Assembly (NCBI GenBank): GCA_963842975.1 | Contig: CAWJIH010000012.1 | Span: forward strand, 1 to 64,000 | Direction of reading: 5' to 3' | DNA length: 64,000 nt | Source: JACJWR01 sp963842975 | Lineage (GTDB): Bacteria; Actinomycetota; Actinomycetes; S36-B12; UBA10799 | Shown here: positions 26,833-35,844 of the stretch, in pieces | Position numbering within the stretch: the stretch's first letter is position 1 | Layout: every line of letters starts with the position of its first letter | Notes under the pieces: model-generated | What the model was told of the DNA's origin: nothing | Seen by the model: the letters and a program-made list of their open reading frames with translations, nothing else | The model's database searches: none | Program-made: the position numbers and the translations under genes

Positions 26833-28698
26833 ATGTCGAACTCCACCACGTTCTCTCATCAAATTCGCCGGATCAAGCCTGCCGACAATCTGTCCGACGG
26901 CGGCGACCACGGTGGGCTGAAGCGGAGCATGGGCTTCCTCGCCCTGCTCATGTTCTCGGTGGGCTCCATCGTCGGAACCGGGATCTTCGTGATTCTGGGC
27001 GTGGCGATTCCGAAAGCCGGCCCGGCGGTCGTGATCTCTTTCGTGCTGGCTGCGGTGACCTGTTCCTTTTCGGCTTTGGCCTACGCCGAGTTGGCCGGTT
27101 CAATCCCGGTCTCCGGGTCGTCGTACTCGTATACCTACGCCACCCTCGGCGAACTGTTGGCGTGGATCGTCGGCTGGTGTCTGATGCTGGAGTACGGGGT
27201 GTCGGTGTCGGCGGTCGCCGTCGGTTGGGGGCAATACCTCAACGAATTCCTCTCCACGTTCAACATAGCCATCCCGGCGGCTCTGGCAAATCCACCTGGT
27301 GAGAACGGTGGCGTCTTCAACATCCCGGCCGTCATCGTGGTGCTCGCATGTATGTTCCTGCTGCTGCGCGGCGCCAGCGAGTCGGCGAAGGTCAACACCA
27401 TCATGGTGTTCCTCAAAATCGGCATCCTCATCTTCTTCTGCGTCGTGGCTTTCACCGCCTTCGACGGCAGCAACTTCAACCCGTTCCTGCCGCTGGGCCT
27501 CGCCGGGGTTTCGGCCGCTGCCGGGCAGGTGTTCTTCTCCTATATCGGATTCGACGCCGCCTCCACCGCCGGCGAGGAGGCAAAAAACCCCAAGCGGGAT
27601 CTGCCGAGGGCAATCATCGGATCGCTGATCGTGGTGACGATCCTCTACGTGCTGGTGGCGATCGCGGCGATTGGTGCGCGGGGCGGCCAGCCGAGCGACT
27701 GGGAAGGCAAAGATTCCGAGGCGGTGTTGAGTTCCATCGCAGCACAGGTGACTGGCTCCACTTGGGCACCTGCGCTCATCGCGATCGGCGCGGTGGTCTC
27801 CATCTTCTCCGTGGTCCTCGTGACGATGTACGGCCAAACCCGCATCCTGTTTGCCATGGGCCGCGACGGACTGCTGCCCAAGGCGTTCACCAAGGTGAGC
27901 CCTCGTACTCAGACGCCGGTCACGAACACGATCATCGTGGCCATCGTAATTTCGGTACTTGCGGCATTCGTGCCGCTCGGGCAACTGGCGGAGGCCACGT
28001 CCATCGGCACCCTGGCTGCGTTCGTGGTGGTCAACTTTGGCGTGATCGCGCTGTGGATGGCCCGCCCCGAGCTCCAGCGCACTTTCCGGGTGCCGCTGCT
28101 GCCGCTGTTTCCCATCATCGGCGCGGTGATGTGTATGTACCTCATCTCGGCGCTCAATGTGGTCACCTGGATCGTCTTCTTCATCTGGCTGGCCATTGGC
28201 ATCATGCTGTACCTCGTCTACGGGCGGCGGCACTCAAACGCCCCGGCAGAGCGCCCAGCGGAGATCGCAGCCGACATCGCCGTCGAGAAGCTGCCCACCC
28301 GCTCGATCAAACCCGGCACCTTGGTGGGAATGGTGATCCTCGCTGCGATCGGCGGGTACGCGCTGCTGCAGGTATTCGGTGGCGGCCTCAACGCCTTCCA
28401 CCTGATCGTGTGGGTGGCCATGGTGGTGCTGGTGTTGGGTGGGCTTTGGTTTGCCGCGGTGGGTCTTCGAGACGAGTCGGCAGGGTTGGCCGCGGCGGCC
28501 GATGGTGATCACGAACGGGGTGCCGATCTGATGCGGAAAGCCATCAAGACCAGCACCTTGGCCCTGGTGATCCCGGCGGTTTCGCTGGTACTGGCCATTG
28601 TCGTCGCAACGCCGGAACGCGCAGAAACTGAGCGCGCGGACCAGTCTGCTTCCGCAACATCAACCTCGGCGCCAGCGCCAGCGCCGGTGCAGGACTAG
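26833..28698 (+). CDS. APC-family amino acid permease
   Basis: 621-residue secondary transporter. The first helix carries the substrate-contact motif GSIVGTGIFVILG of the cationic amino acid transporter branch. TM6 has FFSYIGFDAASTAGEEAKNP, a consensus of this branch. Twelve core membrane segments are followed by two extra C-terminal ones and an acidic, Ala/Pro-rich tail. The substrate is probably an amino acid or amine. It is transcribed divergently from the Usp gene, with the DUF2252 gene 10 bases downstream. Confidence 0.88.
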   Translation: MSNSTTFSHQIRRIKPADNLSDGGDHGGLKRSMGFLALLMFSVGSIVGTGIFVILGVAIPKAGPAVVISFVLAAVTCSFSALAYAELAGSIPVSGSSYSYTYATLGELLAWIVGWCLMLEYGVSVSAVAVGWGQYLNEFLSTFNIAIPAALANPPGENGGVFNIPAVIVVLACMFLLLRGASESAKVNTIMVFLKIGILIFFCVVAFTAFDGSNFNPFLPLGLAGVSAAAGQVFFSYIGFDAASTAGEEAKNPKRDLPRAIIGSLIVVTILYVLVAIAAIGARGGQPSDWEGKDSEAVLSSIAAQVTGSTWAPALIAIGAVVSIFSVVLVTMYGQTRILFAMGRDGLLPKAFTKVSPRTQTPVTNTIIVAIVISVLAAFVPLGQLAEATSIGTLAAFVVVNFGVIALWMARPELQRTFRVPLLPLFPIIGAVMCMYLISALNVVTWIVFFIWLAIGIMLYLVYGRRHSNAPAERPAEIAADIAVEKLPTRSIKPGTLVGMVILAAIGGYALLQVFGGGLNAFHLIVWVAMVVLVLGGLWFAAVGLRDESAGLAAAADGDHERGADLMRKAIKTSTLALVIPAVSLVLAIVVATPERAETERADQSASATSTSAPAPAPVQD

Positions 28699-28708
28699 GA
28701 GATCGACC

Positions 28709-30157
28709 ATGTCGACATATGTGAACCTCATCCCCGGTCAACCCGCTGGGACGCCGTTCGCGGAGCGTGCCGCATTTGGGAAAGCGGCCCGTAAGTCGCT
28801 GCCTCGCAAGAGCCTGGGGGCGTGGACACCACCGGCGGATCGGCCTCGATCGGTTGACCTGTTGAAAGAGCAAGAGACCACTCGGATTCCCCAGTTGCTG
28901 CCGATCCGGCATGCCCGGATGGCCCAGTCGCCTTTCACGTTCTACCGAGGCGCGGCCAATGTGATGGCTTCCGACCTTGGCCGTGGTGCCAACTCGGGGC
29001 TCTGGGTGCAGTTGTGCGGAGACGCGCACCTCTCCAACTTCGGCGCCTACGGAACGCCCGAACGCAACCTGGTGTTCGACCTCAACGATTTCGATGAGAC
29101 CAACCCAGGGCCATTCGAGTGGGACGTGATGCGGCTGGCTGCCTCTTTTGTGCTCGCCGGACGTGACAACGGGCTCAGCGATGCCGCTGGTCGTGCCTGC
29201 GCGGTTGCTGCCGCCAACACCTACCAGCAGGTGATTCTTTCCGCCGCTGAAAATTCGTACCTGGACAACTGGTACTCAATGATCACCCCTGAGGCTATCC
29301 AAGGGTTCGCGGCCGGTCAGATGTCCAGCAAGCAGGCCAAGAACCTCGACAAGAACATGGACAAGCGGGTCGCAAAAATCAAGTCGCGCAACACGTGGTC
29401 TGCGGTGCGCAAACTCACCGAAATCGGTCCCGACGGCCAGCGCCGGTTCCTCAACCAGCCGCCGCTACTCATGCGTGTCGCGGACATCATGGGGGATCCC
29501 GCAGCCGTCAGTGTGGGGTTGGATCAAACCGTGTTCCCCGCACTCACCGAAGCTTTCCTCCAGACCATGGAAGCCGACCGCGCAGCACTGCTCAGCCGCT
29601 ACACATTGCTCGACATGGCCCACAAGGTAGTGGGAGTGGGAAGTGTCGGCCTGCCCGCGCTGATCGGGCTGCTGCAAGGCCGTGATTCCGAGGACTTGAT
29701 CGTGCTTCAGTTCAAGGCGGCGGAGGCCTCGGTGCTTGAGAAGTGGACTGCTCCGAGCCCGTTCGCCGAGCATGGTCAGCGGGTAGTTGTGGGTCAGCGG
29801 GTGATGCAGGCCGCAGGCGACCCCTTCCTCGGCTGGATCCAAGGCCCCTACGGCAACCACTTCTACGGTCGGCAGTTGCGGGACTTCAAGTGGTCCATCG
29901 ACCTCAACGGGATCCGTCCGGCGCAACTGCTCGGCTACGCCGCGGTCTGCGGTACCTCCCTGGCCATGGCGCATGCCCGTGCCGGTGATCCGGTGGCGAT
30001 TACCGGCTACCTCGGGTCGGGGAACTCATTCAGCAGCGGGATCGGTGACTTCGCGGTCACGTATGCCAACCTCATGGAAGCAGACTACGCCGAGTTCACA
30101 GAAGCCATCGCTGACGGCGAGATGCCTGCCGCCAGTCGGAAAGAGGCCGGTATTTGA
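28709..30157 (+). CDS. DUF2252 protein, second paralogue
   Basis: 482 residues. It carries the same LCGDAHLSNFG and NDFDE catalytic-loop motifs as the protein at 8590-10035 and can be aligned with it over the full length. AGGAG lies seven bases before the ATG and the gene follows the APC permease by 10 bases, so the two share a transcript. If the family phosphorylates or binds a small amine, the transporter could supply it, but no substrate is known. Confidence 0.82.
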   Translation: MSTYVNLIPGQPAGTPFAERAAFGKAARKSLPRKSLGAWTPPADRPRSVDLLKEQETTRIPQLLPIRHARMAQSPFTFYRGAANVMASDLGRGANSGLWVQLCGDAHLSNFGAYGTPERNLVFDLNDFDETNPGPFEWDVMRLAASFVLAGRDNGLSDAAGRACAVAAANTYQQVILSAAENSYLDNWYSMITPEAIQGFAAGQMSSKQAKNLDKNMDKRVAKIKSRNTWSAVRKLTEIGPDGQRRFLNQPPLLMRVADIMGDPAAVSVGLDQTVFPALTEAFLQTMEADRAALLSRYTLLDMAHKVVGVGSVGLPALIGLLQGRDSEDLIVLQFKAAEASVLEKWTAPSPFAEHGQRVVVGQRVMQAAGDPFLGWIQGPYGNHFYGRQLRDFKWSIDLNGIRPAQLLGYAAVCGTSLAMAHARAGDPVAITGYLGSGNSFSSGIGDFAVTYANLMEADYAEFTEAIADGEMPAASRKEAGI

Positions 30158-30213
30158 TGGTCTCGGCTCAGCCGAGGTGGGCCGTTGATTGGCCGCCAAC
30201 GAGGCTGCCAGCG

Positions 30214-30219
30214 TAGGGT
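30214..30219 (+). promoter_or_regulatory. -10 box TAGGGT, leaderless start
   Basis: TAGGGT ends six bases before the ATG at 30226, with no Shine-Dalgarno sequence between. Confidence 0.45.
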
Positions 30220-30225
30220 CGTGTC

Positions 30226-30630
30226 ATGGCAGAGGACATCACAACGCAGCAGCCAATCGTCGATGGCATTTCCCGCACCTTGGACTGTTCCATGGCCGAG
30301 GCGGAGGAACGCATCCGGAGCGCCCTCGGCGAGCAGGGGTTCGGCGTGCTCACCGAGATTGACGTGGCGGCGACGTTGCAGAACAAGATTGGCGTGGAGC
30401 GTGCCCCGCTGAAGATCCTCGGTGCGTGCAACCCGGTGCTTGCCAACGAGGTCTTGGGCCGCGATGACTCGCTTTCACTGATGTTGCCGTGCAATGTCGT
30501 GCTTGACGAAACCGCGGAGGGGGTGCGGGTCCGCGCTATCGATCCCATAGCCATGCTGCCGGGCGACGCGGTTGCCGATCTTGCCGAGACGGCTCGGGTG
30601 AAGCTCGCCACGGCTATAGCGTCGATGTAG
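30226..30630 (+). CDS. DUF302 domain protein
   Basis: 134-residue small cytoplasmic protein. It matches the DUF302 fold: SMAEAEERIRSALGEQGFGVLTEIDV, then LKILGACNPVLANEVL with a conserved cysteine, and LMLPCNVVL with a second one. The family is widespread and uncharacterised; some members are linked to metal or sulfur metabolism. It stands alone behind a leaderless promoter. Confidence 0.78.
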   Translation: MAEDITTQQPIVDGISRTLDCSMAEAEERIRSALGEQGFGVLTEIDVAATLQNKIGVERAPLKILGACNPVLANEVLGRDDSLSLMLPCNVVLDETAEGVRVRAIDPIAMLPGDAVADLAETARVKLATAIASM

Positions 30631-30652
30631 ACCCGCAGGTCTGACCAGCGGG

Positions 30653-30678
30653 GCTCACCAGGAGGGCTCACCAGGAGG
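30653..30678. repeat. 13-bp tandem duplication at a stop codon
   Basis: GCTCACCAGGAGG occurs twice in a row. The second copy contains the stop codon (TGA on the minus strand) of the DNA glycosylase gene. The duplication therefore repeats the last codons of that gene just past its end, as expected from replication slippage. Confidence 0.7.
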
Positions 30679-31309
30679 GATTGTCGCCGTCCACCACCCG
30701 CCAGCAGTACCAGGCGGCAACCGATCGGTACGGGCGGAAGGGGTCGCCCAGTGGGTCGAGCGGTTTCGCTCCCGGATCATCCGCGAGGCCGTGAATCGCA
30801 GACCAGCCGCGGCGCATGGCGAGGTCCCCCACGGGCCACACGTCGAGGCGGTGCAAGGTGAACATCTCGAACATTTCCGCTGTCCAGCGGCCAATCCCCC
30901 ACAGCGCCGTCAGTTCCGTACGCACCATCGATTCGTCTTCCGACGCCACCGCGGCAACGAGATCCAACTCCCCGCCGTGCAAGGCCCCAGCAAGCCCTCG
31001 CAGGGTGCGCATCTTGGCACGTGACAGTCCTGCCGAGCGAAGTAGCGCCTCATCCACCGCGAGCACCCGTTCGGGCGTGACGTCGCCGTCCAGTGCGGCG
31101 GTGAGACGTGCGTGCAAGGTATCCGCGACTTTGGTGGACAGCTGCTGGGCGAGGATCGACTTCACCAGGCTCGCGAAATGGGTGTCGGGCTGGTTGTCAG
31201 TTCGGCCGATTGAGCACAGCGGTGATGATTCGACGATCTCGGTGAAGGCGGGATCGGCCGCGACGATGTGGGCGGCGGCCGCGCGCATGGTCTGAACAGA
31301 GTGGTTCAC
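30668..31309 (-). CDS. DNA-3-methyladenine glycosylase (AlkA-like, HhH-GPD)
   Basis: 213-residue base-excision repair glycosylase that removes alkylated purines. FASLVKSILAQQLSTKVA is the first conserved helix pair, LTALWGIGRWTAEMF the helix-hairpin-helix, and VWPVGDLAMRRG carries the catalytic Asp. There is no iron-sulfur cysteine cluster, as in AlkA and unlike Nth. The GTG at 31309 overlaps the stop of the upstream methyltransferase gene (GTGA), so I prefer it to the ATG at 31288. The frame is open further upstream, but that stretch is the shadow of the neighbouring gene. Confidence 0.85.
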   Translation of the reverse strand: MNHSVQTMRAAAAHIVAADPAFTEIVESSPLCSIGRTDNQPDTHFASLVKSILAQQLSTKVADTLHARLTAALDGDVTPERVLAVDEALLRSAGLSRAKMRTLRGLAGALHGGELDLVAAVASEDESMVRTELTALWGIGRWTAEMFEMFTLHRLDVWPVGDLAMRRGWSAIHGLADDPGAKPLDPLGDPFRPYRSVAAWYCWRVVDGDNPSW

Positions 31310-31779
31310 GGGCGTCGCAGGCCGGGGATGATGGCTGGCGTTGTGCGGGCATAGTCGCGCCACTCTTGGCCGAAGCGACTCGCCAGCATGGAGTCTTCCC
31401 AGCGGGATTTGAGCGTGAAGAAGGCAAAGAGCACCACACACACGCCTACTTGCCACCACGAGCCGACCGCCAGGGTGAATCCGATGGCGACCGTGAGCAC
31501 CGAGGTGTAGAGGGGATGACGGACGATCCGATAGGCCCCGCCGGTGCGGAGCGTTTCGCCTTCCTTGGGAACCGGAGTTGGGGTGAGGGCGGTCGACAGC
31601 GTCGCTGCTCCGGCGACACCGAATGCCGCTCCGGTCAGCACCACCAGTGCCCCCAGTACCGAAACCCATATCGGTAACGCACCTTGGGTGCCGAGGGATC
31701 GCCAGGGCAACACCACCAGCGCCACCAGCAGTACTGCCTGAATTGCCACCAGGAGCCAACCCTTTGCATGTCTGGACAC
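31306..31779 (-). CDS. Isoprenylcysteine carboxyl methyltransferase-like membrane protein
   Basis: About 157 residues with four to five membrane segments. The phospholipid/isoprenylcysteine methyltransferase signature is present: LRTGGAYRIVRHPLYTS, then EEW-like WEDSMLASRFGQEWRDY near the C-terminus. The bacterial substrate is not known. I start it at the GTG of VSRHAKGW (31779), just before the first hydrophobic segment; the frame is open to 31890. Translationally coupled to the glycosylase. Confidence 0.75.
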   Translation of the reverse strand: MSRHAKGWLLVAIQAVLLVALVVLPWRSLGTQGALPIWVSVLGALVVLTGAAFGVAGAATLSTALTPTPVPKEGETLRTGGAYRIVRHPLYTSVLTVAIGFTLAVGSWWQVGVCVVLFAFFTLKSRWEDSMLASRFGQEWRDYARTTPAIIPGLRRP

Positions 31780-31841
31780 CGGCCTAGAGTGCCATGGGGA
31801 CCCGCAGGCGGGACCTGCCCGGGCGACAGAAGGGACGAACC

Positions 31842-32822
31842 GTGAAGGCAATCGTGTGTGACGGCTTCGGGGGGCCTGAGGTGATGGCATGGCGCGACGT
31901 CACGGCGGCTTCGGTAGCGTCCGGCGAGGTGCTCGTAGATGTCGTCGCTGCCGGGGTGAACCGGGCCGATGTGCTGCAGCGGCAGGGTTTCTACCCGCCG
32001 CCACCGGGAGAATCGGAGATCCTCGGCTTGGAGTGCAGTGGGGTGGTCAGCCGGGTCGGGCAGGAAGCGACGCAGTGGCATCCGGGAGATCAGGTCTGCG
32101 CGTTGCTGGCTGGCGGGGGATACGCCGAGCACGTGGTCGTGCCCGCCGGGCAGGTCATGTCGATCCCGGATGGGGTGGACCTCGTCACTGCTGCGGCCTT
32201 GCCGGAGGTCGCCGCCACGGTGTATTCCAACCTCACCATGGTGGCCGGTTTGCGCGCGGATGAGTGGGTCCTCATCCACGGTGGTGGGTCCGGGATCGGG
32301 ACCTTTGCGATCCAATATGCGCGAGCGCTGGGGGCGCGGGTGGCGGTGACCGCAGGCAGCGAGCAGAAGTTGGAGCGGTGCCGCGAGCTTGGTGCGGAGG
32401 TATTGATCAACTACCGCGAGCAGGACTTCGTGAAGGTGATGCGTGCGGCCACCCACGGCCACGGTGCGGACGTGATCCTCGACATCATCGGCGCAAAGTA
32501 CCTCGATTCCAACGTACGCACCCTGGCTGTTGGTGGCCGGATCGTGGTAATTGGGCTCCAGGGTGGGGTTTCCGGCGAACTCAACTTGGGTCGTTTGCTC
32601 GCTGCGCGGGGCAGCATCCAGGCGACTTCCTTGCGAGCCCGTCCCCCTGCCGCGAAGGCCGAGATCTGCCGTCGGCTGGTCGCGGAGGTATGGCCGCTAA
32701 TCTCGGTTGGACGGATCACGCCGGTGGTCGATTCAGTGCTGCCGATGCCACTGGCGGCTACCGCCCACGAGCTCCTCGCGGCGAGCAGCCACACCGGGAA
32801 GGTTCTGCTGCAGGTCCCCTAA
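31842..32822 (+). CDS. NAD(P)H quinone oxidoreductase, PIG3-like MDR family
   Basis: 326 residues, zinc-free medium-chain dehydrogenase. N-terminal MKAIVCDGFGGPEVM, then VNRADVLQRQGFYPPPPG (hallmark of the TP53I3/QorA branch), nucleotide site IHGGGSGIGTFAIQYA, and GADVILDIIGAKY. It reduces quinones or enones with NADPH. The GTG start follows AGAAGGG. It stands as a single gene. Confidence 0.87.
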   Translation: MKAIVCDGFGGPEVMAWRDVTAASVASGEVLVDVVAAGVNRADVLQRQGFYPPPPGESEILGLECSGVVSRVGQEATQWHPGDQVCALLAGGGYAEHVVVPAGQVMSIPDGVDLVTAAALPEVAATVYSNLTMVAGLRADEWVLIHGGGSGIGTFAIQYARALGARVAVTAGSEQKLERCRELGAEVLINYREQDFVKVMRAATHGHGADVILDIIGAKYLDSNVRTLAVGGRIVVIGLQGGVSGELNLGRLLAARGSIQATSLRARPPAAKAEICRRLVAEVWPLISVGRITPVVDSVLPMPLAATAHELLAASSHTGKVLLQVP

Positions 32823-32851
32823 CGCAGCCCGTGGCCGCGCGTTGCCAGCTG

Positions 32852-33556
32852 TCAGTTTGATTGGGTCGGAACCTGCCGGCGCACCCAGTCGGCCAGTTCC
32901 CGCTCGGACCGCGACTGCGTCCAAATTCGCCCAGGTCCGGTGACCTTCACGACGATCAACTCACCGCTCTTCACCGAGTTCATGAAGCCGCCGCCCTGGG
33001 TTTGCAGGTTCACGGTTGCGGTGTCGTCATATCCCATGAGGTGGCCAGCGTCAACGATCACTTCCTGACCCGCGCCGAGCTCAAAGGTGTCGATCGCGCC
33101 ATAGGAGCACAGCAGCGCCTGACCCTTGCCGGACAGGTGCACGGCGAAGATGCGTTCGCCGCCGACCAGGCTGCGGAAGCCGCCCCACTTGGTGTCGAGT
33201 TGGATGTCCGCAGTTGAGGCCAACCAGTTGCCCTGGGTCAGCACCAGGCCCTTCTCGCCGGTCAGGTCGACCGTCAAGACCTCCCCGGGCAGCACCTGAG
33301 TCAGGTCAACCCAGGTGGCACGATCCGGGGCGCCGACGAAGGTGGAAGTGAAGAAACTCTGCCCGCCGACGGCGCGTTTGAACGCGCCCATCATGCCGCC
33401 CTCCATCTTGGCGTCCACGGTCACCGCGGCATCACGCATATACAGCGATCCCGAGGCAGCCCGCACCCGCTGCCCAGGCGCCAGGGTGAGCCGAGCGGCA
33501 GCAAAAGCAGGACTGTGACGGATTTCGACTGCGAGCGTGTCCGCGGGGGTTGGCAT
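32852..33556 (-). CDS. AIM24/TIGR00266 family protein
   Basis: 234 residues of mostly beta structure in the AIM24 (TIGR00266) family: SLYMRDAAVTVDAKMEGG, FKRAVGGQSFFTSTF, GFRSLVGGERIF and TQGGGFMNSVKSGELIVVKVTGPG. The function in bacteria is unsettled. No signal peptide. It is transcribed away from the NfeD gene at 33601. Confidence 0.85.
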   Translation of the reverse strand: MPTPADTLAVEIRHSPAFAAARLTLAPGQRVRAASGSLYMRDAAVTVDAKMEGGMMGAFKRAVGGQSFFTSTFVGAPDRATWVDLTQVLPGEVLTVDLTGEKGLVLTQGNWLASTADIQLDTKWGGFRSLVGGERIFAVHLSGKGQALLCSYGAIDTFELGAGQEVIVDAGHLMGYDDTATVNLQTQGGGFMNSVKSGELIVVKVTGPGRIWTQSRSERELADWVRRQVPTQSN

Positions 33557-33587
33557 GAACGAATCCTGCCAGTTGGCGGAACTGGCG

Positions 33588-33593
33588 TAAACT
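33588..33593 (+). promoter_or_regulatory. -10 box TAAACT, leaderless start
   Basis: TAAACT ends seven bases before the ATG at 33601, with only CTTCTTT between. Confidence 0.5.
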
Positions 33594-33600
33594 CTTCTTT

Positions 33601-34023
33601 ATGGAACCTTGGCTGTTGTGGCTCATCGCCGCTGCGGTGCTGATTGGCTTGGAAGTTATGACTGGCACGTTGGTGCTAGCGATGATCGCGGCGGGAACAG
33701 TCGCGGCGGCAGGCGTTGGCGTCGTGGGCGGCGACACCTGGTTGCAGGTGGCGGCATTCGCGGGGGTAAGTCTGCTGATGCTCGCTGTGGTTCGACCAAT
33801 TGCGCGAAAGCACATGTCGTCGCCAAGGGAATTGCGATCCGGATCGGCCGCTCTGGTGGGGGAGTACGCACTGGTGCTGGAGACCACTGACGGCGACGAT
33901 GGCAGGGTCAAAATCGGCAGCGATGTCTGGAGTGCGCGCTCCTACGACGGCTTCACGGAGTACGAATCGGGCGAACGGGTCCAGGTGCTAAAGATTGAAG
34001 GTGCCACGGCATTGATCGGCTGA
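33601..34023 (+). CDS. NfeD-family membrane protein
   Basis: 140 residues. Hydrophobic segments fill residues 4-70, and a C-terminal OB-fold domain (about 80-140: GSAALVGEYALVLE, then GERVQVLKIEGATALI) is typical of short NfeD proteins without the protease part. NfeD proteins work beside SPFH proteins in membrane microdomains. Here the SPFH gene follows 61 bases downstream. Confidence 0.85.
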   Translation: MEPWLLWLIAAAVLIGLEVMTGTLVLAMIAAGTVAAAGVGVVGGDTWLQVAAFAGVSLLMLAVVRPIARKHMSSPRELRSGSAALVGEYALVLETTDGDDGRVKIGSDVWSARSYDGFTEYESGERVQVLKIEGATALIG

Positions 34024-34084
34024 GGGCCCCAACTGACGTGCTGTGAACATCTTCTAGACGAAACGAATAGCGGAGGTAGAGAAC

Positions 34085-35053
34085 ATGGAAGCCCTGATCG
34101 TGGCACTTGTCGTTGCGGCGTTGGTGATCATCCTCATCAGCCGGAGCTTGAAGATCGTTCCGCAGGCCCATGCCGGCCTGGTGGAGCGGTTGGGGCGGTA
34201 CAACCGCACCCTGGAACCGGGTCTGGCCCTGATTATCCCGATCGTAGACCGCGTCAAACCCCTGATCGACATGCGCGAGCAGGTTGTCTCTTTCCCGCCA
34301 CAGCCGGTGATCACCGAGGACAACCTGGTGGTCCTCATCGACTCGGTGGTGTACTTCCAGGTCACCGATGCCCGGGCGGCCTCTTACGAAATCCAGGACT
34401 ATCTGCTGGGTATCGAGCAGATCACGGTCACGACTCTGCGTAACGTGATCGGTGGGATGGACCTGGAAACCACCCTCACCTCGCGGGATCAGATCAACGG
34501 TCAACTGCGCGGCGTGCTCGACGAAGCCACCAACCGCTGGGGGTTGCGCGTGACGAGGGTCGAGTTGAAGTCGATCGACCCCCCGGACAGCGTGCAACAG
34601 TCGATGGAGAAGCAGATGCGCGCCGAGCGTGACAAGCGCGCGGCGATTCTGACTGCGGAAGGAAACAAGCAGGCGGCCATCCTCACCGCGGAGGGAGAAC
34701 GCCAGGCGGCGATCTTGGCCGCTCAGGGCCAAGCCGAGGCGCAACGCTTGCGGGCTTCTGGTGAGGCTGCAGCAGTGCGTGAGGTGTTCACCGCGGTGCG
34801 CGAGCAAGACCCAGACGAGCGCGTGATGGCCTACCAGTTCATGAGTCACCTGCCGGCGATCACCAAAGGCGAGAGTTCAAAGGTGTGGATCGTGCCGACG
34901 GACATCACCAAGGCTCTCGGCGCCATGTCCGGGGCTTTCGCCGCTCGCGGCGACGCTGAGGACTCAGCTACAGCCGCGGCTCCGGCACCGGCACCAGGCC
35001 TGGAGCCGCCCGCAGGTCCGCCGCACAGCCTTGAGCCGCCGTCCGCGCCGTGA
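34085..35053 (+). CDS. SPFH/band-7 (stomatin, QmcA-like) membrane protein
   Basis: 322 residues. One N-terminal membrane segment (residues 3-20) is followed by the SPFH domain with KIVPQAHAGLVERLGRY, RVKPLIDMREQ and GIEQITVTTLRNVIGGMDLE. A charged Ala/Glu/Gln-rich coiled coil (around 185-240) contains the repeat of AAILTAEGNKQ type, and the tail is Pro/Ala-rich. It forms large membrane-bound oligomers, presumably with the NfeD protein encoded upstream. Confidence 0.9.
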   Translation: MEALIVALVVAALVIILISRSLKIVPQAHAGLVERLGRYNRTLEPGLALIIPIVDRVKPLIDMREQVVSFPPQPVITEDNLVVLIDSVVYFQVTDARAASYEIQDYLLGIEQITVTTLRNVIGGMDLETTLTSRDQINGQLRGVLDEATNRWGLRVTRVELKSIDPPDSVQQSMEKQMRAERDKRAAILTAEGNKQAAILTAEGERQAAILAAQGQAEAQRLRASGEAAAVREVFTAVREQDPDERVMAYQFMSHLPAITKGESSKVWIVPTDITKALGAMSGAFAARGDAEDSATAAAPAPAPGLEPPAGPPHSLEPPSAP

Positions 35054-35066
35054 ATCGGAAACGCTG

Positions 35067-35771
35067 CTAAAGGTCGTACCAGTCGACGTCCTCGGTGAAG
35101 GGGACACCCACGATTCGACAGACGATGTCGAGTCCGTGGATCCTGCCCTCGGTGCGGGGCAAGAGCAGGGTGCGAATCCCGATTGCCGCAGCACCAGCGT
35201 CGGCGAGGTGGGAGTCGCCGACCATCAGACACTCCTCGGGTCGCACACCGAGGGCCTGCATGGCGTGCTGGAAGATCGCCGGCTCCGGTTTGACCGTGCC
35301 GACCTGGCACGACAACACGGTGGTGTCGAGGTAGTCCGAGATCCCGTGCCGATCGAGAACTCCCCTGATGTCGATGCCGACGTTGGATACCAGTGCAGTC
35401 CGGATGCCGGCTTGGCGCAGGCAACGAAGCACCGGCCGGGCGTCTGCGTAGGGCCGCCACTGGTCTGCCATGATCCGGTAGAGCTCTTCGGCCAAGGCTG
35501 GCGAGATGTCCACGTCTGATGTTTGGCGGGCATGACCCATCAGCTGGTCGTACACCTGTCGATGGGTTTCGGGGTCGAGATCACGGGAGGAGTGTGGATC
35601 GACCACATGGACGTGTTCCCAGATCCGGTCAAGGTAGTTGGCCGCGGCGGCGAGGTTTACCGGTGGTGGTGCCCCAATGTTGCTGACAGCCTCACTGATC
35701 CACTCCGCTGGGTCGCCACCGTCGACTAGGGTGGTGTGGAAGTCGAATAGCACGGCCTTGATGCTCTGCAC
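35067..35771 (-). CDS. HAD-family hydrolase
   Basis: 234 residues. Motif I is FDFHTTLVD: the nucleophile Asp is present, but the second Asp of the usual DxD is His. Motif II is in LVSNVG, motif III Lys in VGTVKPEPAIF, and motif IV is VGDSHLADAGAAAIG. The His variant limits the prediction to phosphatase or dehalogenase-like hydrolase. Its stop is 13 bases from the convergent SPFH gene. Confidence 0.8.
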   Translation of the reverse strand: MQSIKAVLFDFHTTLVDGGDPAEWISEAVSNIGAPPPVNLAAAANYLDRIWEHVHVVDPHSSRDLDPETHRQVYDQLMGHARQTSDVDISPALAEELYRIMADQWRPYADARPVLRCLRQAGIRTALVSNVGIDIRGVLDRHGISDYLDTTVLSCQVGTVKPEPAIFQHAMQALGVRPEECLMVGDSHLADAGAAAIGIRTLLLPRTEGRIHGLDIVCRIVGVPFTEDVDWYDL

Positions 35772-35844
35772 GAGTGGACATTAGCCGCTTGCCACTGGCG
35801 AGTGCAGATCGACTGATGGATCGCTGGACTCGAAGGATGGTGGC

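Noticed and set aside
31310..31759. A long upstream extension of the DNA glycosylase
   Set aside because: It lies antiparallel in content to nothing known and overlaps the methyltransferase gene on the same strand in another frame. The glycosylase domain begins right after the GTG at 31309.
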